NCBI GenBank assembly: GCA_030524785.1
Contig: JAUNFZ010000019.1
Location: 1-40,049, forward strand
Source: Eubacteriales bacterium
GTDB taxonomy: Bacteria; Bacillota; Clostridia; Lachnospirales; Lachnospiraceae
DNA length: 40,049 bases
Reading direction: 5' to 3'
Shown here piece by piece: positions 8,224 through 14,212 of the stretch. The position numbers and the translations under genes were made by a program. The notes beneath the pieces were generated by a model, which saw nothing but the letters and a program-made list of their open reading frames with translations, did not search any database and was not told the origin of the DNA. The first letter of the stretch is position 1. Every line of letters starts with the position of its first letter.

Positions 8224-8603
8224 TAGAATTTGTATTGGACTATATGGAACAAAAGGGGTACTGGGCAGATGCAGCGGCGGAGCAGGAAAGGCTTGAACAG
8301 GGCATCCGGCTCTGGCTTTCGGAAAACGGCATTTCTGAGACGGCCACGGGCGAGTATTACAAAAAATATGTAAAGGATTATTTGGAGATGATTGCGCCCC
8401 AGGATCTGAAAAGTTATTTTTGCTGTTATCCGGTAATCAGCGAGATACATCAGATTGCGATTGAGCAGAAGACGGACGGGAGCATTACGGAGGAAAGAAG
8501 ACGCAGACTGTACGGATTAATGAAGGAGCTTCACCAGAGCGGTCTGGGAGAAAAATATGTTCCAATTCAGGAAGTGAAAGCGGCCCTGGGAGGTTTTTCA
8601 TGA
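8220..8603 (+). CDS. Hypothetical protein of the E1-JAB/HerA operon
   Basis: A 127-residue, mainly helical, acidic protein I do not recognise. Its ATG overlaps the stop of the metallopeptidase gene (ATGA) and its own stop overlaps the next ATG in the same way, so translation is coupled across all three. No membrane segment, signal peptide or metal motif is visible. The C-terminus ends ALGGFS; the Gly-Gly is not terminal, and the sequence does not look like a beta-grasp fold. Confidence 0.7.
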   Translation: MIEFVLDYMEQKGYWADAAAEQERLEQGIRLWLSENGISETATGEYYKKYVKDYLEMIAPQDLKSYFCCYPVISEIHQIAIEQKTDGSITEERRRRLYGLMKELHQSGLGEKYVPIQEVKAALGGFS

Positions 8604-9028
8604 ATTTTGCGATGGACGAAAAGAAAATTTATCTGGAACCAGTATGGGAAGCCGATGAAAACGGCGGTCTGGAATTGTATCTTAATCTTCCGCTTGAAAA
8701 AGAAAAGCATTATTTTGTGACCTGCTGGAAGCCAAAACAGTTGGCGGTATTTGAGGGAGAGGAAGATTTTGAATCGATGGTTTCTATCGCAATGCTGGGA
8801 TTTTATACGGAATACGGACTGAGTTCCGACGCGCTTGAGGAGATGATCAGCAGTATGAGTGGTCTGGAATACAAAGATTCTGCGGGCTACCTTATGCCGG
8901 AACTGTTCTGGGAAATGCTGTGGATGGAGCAGACGAAGACAGAGTGGCAAAACTTCTGTTTTGCGTATCAGCCGGCAGAAAATCACGTGGGAGGGCTGAC
9001 AGGGTTTCTTTTGGCGGAAGACGCCTGA
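8600..9028 (+). CDS. Hypothetical protein, last gene of the E1-JAB/HerA operon
   Basis: A 142-residue acidic protein rich in Glu, Trp and Phe, with no family I recognise. It starts at an ATG overlapping the previous stop (ATGA). The N-terminal half looks beta-rich (IYLEPVWEAD, LELYLNLPL, HYFVTCWKP, QLAVFEGEED) and the C-terminal half helical. No catalytic motif is evident. The next gene has its own promoter, so the operon probably ends here, though I see no terminator between them. Confidence 0.65.
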   Translation: MNFAMDEKKIYLEPVWEADENGGLELYLNLPLEKEKHYFVTCWKPKQLAVFEGEEDFESMVSIAMLGFYTEYGLSSDALEEMISSMSGLEYKDSAGYLMPELFWEMLWMEQTKTEWQNFCFAYQPAENHVGGLTGFLLAEDA

Positions 9029-9072
9029 GAGGGATCTTTTGGCGGAGGAATCCGGATTCGGCGCAGTCGGGG

Positions 9073-9100
9073 TTGCCGTATCGGATATTGGTGGTATACT
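9073..9100 (+). promoter_or_regulatory. Promoter for the metallophosphoesterase gene
   Basis: TTGCCG at 9073-9078, a 16-bp spacer and TATACT at 9095-9100, with a TG one base upstream of the -10 (extended -10). It lies about 44 bp before the start codon at 9144. Confidence 0.6.
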
Positions 9101-9143
9101 TTTTATAGAACTATGCTTTTTGGCATGCCTGGAGGTGAGGCGA

Positions 9144-9896
9144 ATGATTTATATTACCGGAGATACCCATGGAGAAATGAACCGCTTGAATACAACCGCT
9201 TTTCCTGAACAGAAAAGTCTGACGAAAGAAGATGTTGTGATTATCTGCGGAGATTTTGGCCTGGTGTGGGACTACAGGGGAGAAAGCCCCTTCGAGCGGC
9301 ACTGGCTTGACTGGCTGGAGCAAAAGACGTTTACGACAGTTTTTGTGGATGGAAATCATGAATGTTTCGCCCGCTTAAAGGAGTATCCGGTCAGGAAATG
9401 GAGGGGAGGGTCAGTCCATGAGATACGCCCCTCTGTGCTTCATTTGATGCGGGGCGAGATCTTTGAAATCAGCAAAAAGCGCATCTTTGCCTTTGGCGGC
9501 GCTTCCTCCCACGATATGCCAGACGGGCTGCTGGACCCAGAGAAGGATGCAGGGAAAATAAAAAGCTTTCGAAAGCGCTGTGATAAATACTACCGCGTGA
9601 TCGGGCAGACCTGGTGGTCGGAGGAGCTTCCCAGTCAGGAAGAAATGGAGCGGGGCCGGAATAACCTTGAGACCTGTGGAAATCAGGTAGACTTTATCGT
9701 AACTCACTCACCGTCCGACAGTGTACTGAGGCTTGTGGGGGAGGGAGACGGTAAGAGAGACATTCTGACAGAATATCTTGAAGAAATCAAACAGAAGGCC
9801 GCCTATCGGAAATGGTTTTGCGGCCATCTGCACTGTGACAGGAGCGTTTCTCCCAGTGAGGAGATCCTGTATGAGCGGATTGTCAGAATCTTATAA
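9144..9896 (+). CDS. Calcineurin-like metallophosphoesterase
   Basis: A 250-residue metallophosphoesterase with the di-metal motifs in order: GDTHGE near the N-terminus, GDFGLVW, GNHE, and GHLHCD near the C-terminus. These enzymes hydrolyse phosphomono- or phosphodiesters, and the substrate cannot be told from sequence. The start at 9144 is chosen because GGAGGTGAGG lies just upstream and the protein then begins MIYITGDTHGE, with the first metal motif at the usual N-terminal position; the longer frame from 9039 adds unrelated residues across the promoter. The separate promoter suggests independent control from the operon before it. A GC-rich hairpin and the Sel1-repeat gene follow. Confidence 0.85.
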   Translation: MIYITGDTHGEMNRLNTTAFPEQKSLTKEDVVIICGDFGLVWDYRGESPFERHWLDWLEQKTFTTVFVDGNHECFARLKEYPVRKWRGGSVHEIRPSVLHLMRGEIFEISKKRIFAFGGASSHDMPDGLLDPEKDAGKIKSFRKRCDKYYRVIGQTWWSEELPSQEEMERGRNNLETCGNQVDFIVTHSPSDSVLRLVGEGDGKRDILTEYLEEIKQKAAYRKWFCGHLHCDRSVSPSEEILYERIVRIL

Positions 9897-9910
9897 GAGC
9901 GGCTTGGCGC

Positions 9911-9937
9911 CGCGCGGGGCGCGCAGCAGCGCGCGCG
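9911..9937 (+). promoter_or_regulatory. GC-rich hairpin between two genes
   Basis: GCGCGC (9919-9924), loop AGCA, GCGCGC (9929-9934), within a CG-only stretch that can also pair CGCGC with GCGCG upstream. No U-tract follows. It may reduce read-through or stabilise mRNA ends; its role is unclear. Confidence 0.4.
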
Positions 9938-9965
9938 AGAAATTGCTGCGAAATGGAGGGAGAAT

Positions 9966-10637
9966 ATGGAAAGCGTTGGCGTAAAAGAAAAATCAGAGTG
10001 GGAACGAATACGGGATATGGAGTGGGACTCGGATGAAGAAAAGGCAGCGTGGCTTCGCAGGGAATCGCGAAAGGGAAGTACAGCCGCGAAGGTCTGGCTC
10101 GGAAATTGTTATGAGGAAGGGGAAGGCGTACAAAAGGATTACAAAGAAGCGGTTAAGTGGTACCGGAAAGCGGCAAAGCTTGGAGATGCAAAGGGACAAT
10201 GGTCTCTTGGAAATTGCTATTATTTTGGCGATGGCGTGAAAGTGAACCGGAAAAAAGCTGTCTGGTGGTATCAAAAGTCTGCAGAGCAGGGCGATCCTGC
10301 CGGACAGGGCTCCCTGGCGCGGTGTTATCGGGATGGGGAGGGCGTGGAACAAAATATGCAGGAAGCGGTGCGCCTGTATATCAAATCCGCAAAGCAGGAT
10401 GATATGATCAGTCAGATAGAGCTGGCAGAATGTTACAGCCGTGGTGTTTCAGGAAACCCGAAGCGCGACAGCAAAGAGGCGGTTTACTGGTACCGCAGGG
10501 CTGCAAAGCAGAATTACGGTCCGGGTAGGCTGTATTTGGAGAAATGTTATGCCGGCGGCATGGGTGTGCCCCAGGACGCCGACGAGGCAGAAAAATGGAA
10601 AAAGAGCTATGAAGAATGGGATAAGAAGGAGGACTGA
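9966..10637 (+). CDS. Sel1-like repeat protein
   Basis: A 223-residue protein made of about five Sel1-like (TPR-related) repeats; the pattern A...LG.CY..G.GV..D..EAV.WY.KAA..GD recurs from about residue 38 to the C-terminus. Such helical solenoids are scaffolds for protein-protein contacts. No signal peptide is visible, so it is probably cytoplasmic, unlike many exported Sel1 proteins. It starts 69 bp after the metallophosphoesterase, behind GGAGGGAG, and may share its transcript. A terminator hairpin lies right after the stop, inside the end of the convergent PAP2 gene. Confidence 0.88.
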   Translation: MESVGVKEKSEWERIRDMEWDSDEEKAAWLRRESRKGSTAAKVWLGNCYEEGEGVQKDYKEAVKWYRKAAKLGDAKGQWSLGNCYYFGDGVKVNRKKAVWWYQKSAEQGDPAGQGSLARCYRDGEGVEQNMQEAVRLYIKSAKQDDMISQIELAECYSRGVSGNPKRDSKEAVYWYRRAAKQNYGPGRLYLEKCYAGGMGVPQDADEAEKWKKSYEEWDKKED

Positions 10638-10642
10638 AACAT

Positions 10643-11173
10643 TCAGGCGGCAGCGCCGCCTTTTGGCATCCACTTTCGGATGGCCCGTTCTGTAAGTATT
10701 CCCGCGGCGATGCCGATCACTGCGCCGACCAGCACGTCCGTGGGAAAATGGACGTACAGATAGAGGCGGGAGAAGGCAATCAGCGCGGCGAGAACGTATG
10801 CCGCTGTTCCCCACTTCCGGTCATTCATAAAAATAGCGGTAGCCGATACAAAGGAGGCCTGGGAATGGCCTGAGGGAAATGAAAAATCTGTGGGATTGGC
10901 GATCAGAAGCTGCACGGTATCATTGATCCAGCAGGGCCGTTCCCTGGCGACAAGAGGCTTCAGCGCCACGTTGGTAATCAAAGCGCCGAACAGCAGTCCC
11001 GTCAGCACACAGACGCCCCAGCGGCGCGTCTTTTTAAAACAGAGCAGAATAAGCCCCAGGGCAATCCAAAACAGGCCGCCGTCCCCCAGATGGGTAATTG
11101 TGCTGAAAAAAAGATCAGCCGGCGGCGTGTGAAGTCCCTGCAGCATATCTAAAAATGTAAATTCCCAGGCCAT
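10643..11173 (-). CDS. PAP2-family membrane phosphatase
   Basis: A 176-residue integral membrane protein with the three PAP2 signature segments: KPLVARERP, PSGHSQ, and SRLYLYVHFPTDV, whose His is the predicted catalytic residue. About five membrane helices are evident. PAP2 enzymes dephosphorylate lipid phosphates such as undecaprenyl pyrophosphate or phosphatidylglycerophosphate; the substrate here is uncertain. The C-terminus ends in Gly/Ala-rich residues whose codons also form the terminator of the convergent Sel1 gene. Confidence 0.9.
   Translation of the reverse strand: MAWEFTFLDMLQGLHTPPADLFFSTITHLGDGGLFWIALGLILLCFKKTRRWGVCVLTGLLFGALITNVALKPLVARERPCWINDTVQLLIANPTDFSFPSGHSQASFVSATAIFMNDRKWGTAAYVLAALIAFSRLYLYVHFPTDVLVGAVIGIAAGILTERAIRKWMPKGGAAA
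10646..10664 (+). terminator. Terminator after the Sel1 gene, embedded in PAP2 coding sequence
   Basis: GGCGGC (10646-10651), loop AGC, GCCGCC (10655-10660), then TTTT. The hairpin lies inside the last codons of the convergent PAP2 gene. Confidence 0.65.
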
Positions 11174-11231
11174 GTCTTATCCTCCATAAATAAAGCTTTT
11201 TGTGCGGCAACAGAAATTATTATACGCAGAA

Positions 11232-11269
11232 GAAAAAAAGATAAAAGCTCCGGCTATTGCAGCCGGAGC
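11232..11269 (-). terminator. Rho-independent terminator of the cstA operon
   Basis: A 9-bp stem GCTCCGGCT/AGCCGGAGC (11247-11269) with a 5-nt loop. On the minus strand it is followed by a T-rich run (TTTTATCTTTTTTT), 21 bp after the cstA stop. Confidence 0.85.
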
Positions 11270-11289
11270 CAATTTTTACTGAAGTACTT

Positions 11290-12999
11290 TTATGCCTTCT
11301 TTGCCTGTCCGGTGATTGTCTTAACGCCTTCCACGGCGAGTACAACAGCCAGAATAACAAGCAGAGTACCAAGGCCTGCACGAATCCAGTTCCACATATC
11401 CACAGCGTTTGTCACGTTCGTGATGATGGTCTGGATCAGGGATACGATGGTAACTACCAGCATGAAAGCCATCGGGAACAGGAACATCTTGTTGTTCTTG
11501 CCCATTTTGCCAAGCCATGCTGCAACAGCCAGAAGGCCGAGAGCAGCCAGCAGCTGGTTTGCGGCTCCAAACAGTGCCCAGATTTTTGCATATCCTGTCA
11601 TACCAAGAGCAACACCCAGCACAACCGTGATAGCGGTTGCCACATACGGGTTTGTCAGAACCTTTTTAAAGCCTGTTGCGTCTTTATAGGTCTGTCCCGG
11701 CTCCAGCCAGAATTCCTGGAACATGTAACGTGCCAGACGGGTTGCCGTATCCAGAGAAGTCAGGCAGAACGCAGATACCGCCAGGATCAGCATGGAGTAG
11801 ATTACGTTCTCAGCGCCTGCCAGGAACGGGATCGTAGCGCACATGCGGGAGATACCCGTTGCAAATACTGCCGTCGGGGTGGTAATGCCGCCCGGAACAT
11901 ATTCTTTCCAGATGTAACCTACGGCACACAGGGAAATCAGTGCCAGCGCACATTCAATCAGCATACCGCCGTATGCGATCGGACGGGCGTCGCTTTCTTT
12001 GTCGAGCTGTTTTGCCGTTGTACCGGAACCAACCAATGAGTGGAAACCGGAGATGGCGCCGCAGGCGATGGTGACAAACAGTGCCGGGAACAGGCTGCCC
12101 AGAGAGCTGCCTACGCCGTATTCAGCCGTGTCCACAAATCCCGTGAAAGCAGGGATCTCCAGAGAAGGATGAGCGCCTACGATACCTACCACAGCGATAA
12201 TCATCATGCCGTAAAGCAGGAAAGAACTCAGGTAGTCACGGGGCTGCAGAAGGATCCACACCGGCGTAACGGATGCGATTGCGATATAAATACCTACGAT
12301 AATCATCCAGGTGCTGCCGTTTAAGTAGATCGGATGCCAGTTATAGCCGATGGCCATACATGCAACAATAGCGACAACGCCGATAACGGTAGAAACAATC
12401 AGTGAAGCGTTTCTTCTGTAAACCATAACGCCGAAGATAATAGCGATTACGATAAACAGAATGGAGATCATGGCTGTACGCGCGTTTGCAGCGCTTGCCA
12501 CCATATCCAGCGCACCGGCTTCATCATAAGTAGCCTTAAATGTATTTGCAACGATAGAAGCAAATGCGGCCACAACCAGAATCAAGGTCAGATATGAGAA
12601 GATGATAAACAGCTTCTTTGCTCTGGTGCCGATACTTGTTGCGATAACTTCGCCGATGGACTGTCCTTTGTTTCTTACAGATGCGAACAGCGCGCCAAAG
12701 TCATGAACAGCGCCGAAGAAAATACCTCCGATCAGAACCCAGAGCATAACCGGAACCCATCCGAATACTGCGGCCTGAATCGGGCCGTTAATCGGGCCTG
12801 CGCCTGCAATTGAAGAAAAGTGATGGCCCATCAGAACAGGTGCCTTTGCCGGAACGTAGTCGTTGCCGTCCTCCAGCTCATGGGCAGGCGTCACTTTGCT
12901 TTCGTCAACGCCCCACTGGTCTGCCAGCCATTTGCCGTAGGTAACGTAGCCGATTACCAGCACGATGATACCTACAATTAGTAATAATGCTGCATTCAT
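11290..12999 (-). CDS. cstA: CstA/BtsT-family carbon starvation transporter
   Basis: A 569-residue polytopic membrane protein of the CstA (peptide/pyruvate carbon starvation) family. Typical features are the N-terminal helix, the segment HHFSSIAGAGPINGPIQA, the GAVHDFGALF motif, and a C-terminal half with FGAANQLLAALGLLA. Members take up pyruvate or small peptides, with the substrate uncertain here; the protein is slightly shorter than the enterobacterial form. It is second in a two-gene operon, 3 bp after the gene at 13003-13539, with the promoter at 13628-13656. No dedicated two-component system is adjacent. Confidence 0.92.
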   Translation of the reverse strand: MNAALLLIVGIIVLVIGYVTYGKWLADQWGVDESKVTPAHELEDGNDYVPAKAPVLMGHHFSSIAGAGPINGPIQAAVFGWVPVMLWVLIGGIFFGAVHDFGALFASVRNKGQSIGEVIATSIGTRAKKLFIIFSYLTLILVVAAFASIVANTFKATYDEAGALDMVASAANARTAMISILFIVIAIIFGVMVYRRNASLIVSTVIGVVAIVACMAIGYNWHPIYLNGSTWMIIVGIYIAIASVTPVWILLQPRDYLSSFLLYGMMIIAVVGIVGAHPSLEIPAFTGFVDTAEYGVGSSLGSLFPALFVTIACGAISGFHSLVGSGTTAKQLDKESDARPIAYGGMLIECALALISLCAVGYIWKEYVPGGITTPTAVFATGISRMCATIPFLAGAENVIYSMLILAVSAFCLTSLDTATRLARYMFQEFWLEPGQTYKDATGFKKVLTNPYVATAITVVLGVALGMTGYAKIWALFGAANQLLAALGLLAVAAWLGKMGKNNKMFLFPMAFMLVVTIVSLIQTIITNVTNAVDMWNWIRAGLGTLLVILAVVLAVEGVKTITGQAKKA

Positions 13000-13002
13000 G
13001 AA

Positions 13003-13539
13003 TCACACACTCCTTTTCTCTTTCTTTTTCTTCATGAATATATTTTTCATTAATTTCGCGTTTGACTTACCGCTGCGGTTGGTGAGAAATTTCTCCTCGT
13101 CCCGGGCGATAAGTACAGTATGGAAATCCATCCATCCATGCAGCGAAAAATGAAAACTTTTGTACAGCCTGCATGATTTCAGAAGCTTTTTCGCTTCCGG
13201 CGTGCAGGTTTCGCAGATAAAAACAGCGGTAATATATGTATACATATGACCGGATTTTGGCTCAATCAGCGCCATGCCCTGATCGTATGCGGTTTTCTCA
13301 CAGGCGCGGTAAATTTCTTCCGTAAGCTTGGGCACAGAGAAAATATAAACGTGTTCGTTTGAGTTTGCGCTCCACAGTTCGGCTTTTTTCAGAAGAACGT
13401 ATTTTGCCGAGCGTACATGAAAATGACAGCGGGCGGCCAGCGGGGCTTCCTGGGGGTCGGCCTTCTCGATGTCGAAGAAACCGGCGTAAGCGTTCAGCAG
13501 CTTTTCTAAAATTTCATCCCGTGTAAGTTCCAGTGACAT
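13003..13539 (-). CDS. Conserved hypothetical protein upstream of cstA
   Basis: A 178-residue soluble protein, no family recognised. It is helical at the N-terminus (LTRDEILEKLLNAYAGFFDIEK) and ends in a strongly basic tail (KLMKNIFMKKKKEKR). CETC occurs about residue 115. It is first in a two-gene operon with the CstA transporter only 3 bp downstream, which suggests an accessory or regulatory role for transport, though this is only context. The start follows a GGGAGAATAG site on the minus strand. Transcription probably starts about 80 bp upstream, with a leader hairpin between. Confidence 0.8.
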   Translation of the reverse strand: MSLELTRDEILEKLLNAYAGFFDIEKADPQEAPLAARCHFHVRSAKYVLLKKAELWSANSNEHVYIFSVPKLTEEIYRACEKTAYDQGMALIEPKSGHMYTYITAVFICETCTPEAKKLLKSCRLYKSFHFSLHGWMDFHTVLIARDEEKFLTNRSGKSNAKLMKNIFMKKKKEKRSV

Positions 13540-13553
13540 ATCTATTCTCCCAA

Positions 13554-13587
13554 CTGAAAAATCCCAAAATCATAGACTCTGGGATTT
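13554..13587 (-). promoter_or_regulatory. Leader hairpin with T-run in the cstA operon 5' UTR
   Basis: Perfect 8-bp arms AAATCCCA/TGGGATTT (13559-13566, 13580-13587) with a 13-nt loop. On the minus strand the second arm merges into TTTTT. It sits between the promoter and the first start codon, and resembles a weak intrinsic terminator or attenuator. Confidence 0.45.
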
Positions 13588-13627
13588 CATGCCAGACCTC
13601 ATTGTCTTTTACCATGTGTTCTTACGA

Positions 13628-13656
13628 AATATAGCATAAATTATCATAAAATGCAA
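13628..13656 (-). promoter_or_regulatory. Promoter of the cstA operon
   Basis: On the minus strand: TTGCAT (13656-13651), 17-bp spacer, TATATT (13633-13628), with a TGC extended -10 element. Confidence 0.7.
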
Positions 13657-13750
13657 CCATGCGACGCGTTAATTGAAAAAAGTTTAAAAAAATATAAAAA
13701 TTTTGTAACTAAATCATAAAAAAAAGAGCTGGTAACGATTCCAAAAATAG

Positions 13751-13779
13751 TTGACAAAATTTGGGTTTTGTGACATACT
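13751..13779 (+). promoter_or_regulatory. Promoter of the HPr-like gene
   Basis: TTGACA (13751-13756), 17-bp spacer, CATACT (13774-13779), with a TGA extended -10 element. The start codon lies 38 bp further down. Confidence 0.8.
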
Positions 13780-13816
13780 GTAGCACGAAAAGGAGAAATT
13801 AAGAGAGGTGTTTGTA

Positions 13817-14044
13817 ATGTCAGTAAGAAAAATCAAATTAAACCAGATTACAGATGTAAAGGAATTTGTGTCCGTAGCCGGAAAATGCGATTTTGACATT
13901 GATGTATTTTATAATCGCATCAGCATTGACGCAAAATCGATCATGGGCGTGTTAAGCCTTGATCTTTCTCAGGTGCTAACGGTAAAATACGGCGGACAGG
14001 ACGCTCAGTTTGAAAATATTCTTAATAAATATTCGGCAGCTTAA
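13817..14044 (+). CDS. HPr-like protein lacking the phosphoryl-accepting histidine
   Basis: A 75-residue protein with the HPr fold signature: the segment AKSIMGVLSLDLS (39-51) matches the region around regulatory Ser46 of HPr, and spacing and length fit the family. The active-site loop GxHARPA is absent: residues about 10-20 read QITDVKEFVSV, with no His. It therefore cannot be a normal PTS phosphocarrier; like Bacillus Crh it may act only through Ser phosphorylation, or it may be a structural relative with another role. It is monocistronic, with its own promoter and a strong terminator. The start at 13817 is preferred over the in-frame GTG at 13808, since AGAGAGGTG lies 6 bases upstream and overlaps that GTG. 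Confidence 0.85.
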   Translation: MSVRKIKLNQITDVKEFVSVAGKCDFDIDVFYNRISIDAKSIMGVLSLDLSQVLTVKYGGQDAQFENILNKYSAA

Positions 14045-14129
14045 GAAGGAAAAGCGCTTCATGTGCTGCTGAAAAATAATGGAATATGGCCGCAGGATTC
14101 GGTCATGAAAAGAAAATAATGGAAAGAAA

Positions 14130-14164
14130 ACATCCGCTGTAGTGTGGCTACAGCGGATGTTTTG
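14130..14164 (+). terminator. Rho-independent terminator after the HPr-like gene
   Basis: A perfect 13-bp stem (14130-14142 with 14148-14160), 5-nt loop TGTGG, then TTTTG; the A-rich 5' flank could make it bidirectional. Confidence 0.85.
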
Positions 14165-14212
14165 TGATATGATACATTATACTTAGCATATAGCGGGAGG
14201 TGAGAGGCGGCA

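Noticed and set aside
8220-8603. Could the small protein ending ALGGFS be the missing Ubl?
   Set aside because: The predicted structure is helical and the Gly-Gly is followed by Phe-Ser; nothing beta-grasp-like is seen.
11257-12039. A 260-codon plus-strand frame opposite cstA
   Set aside because: Antisense to a clear CstA gene and rich in Cys, Gln and His without any motif; a reading-frame shadow.
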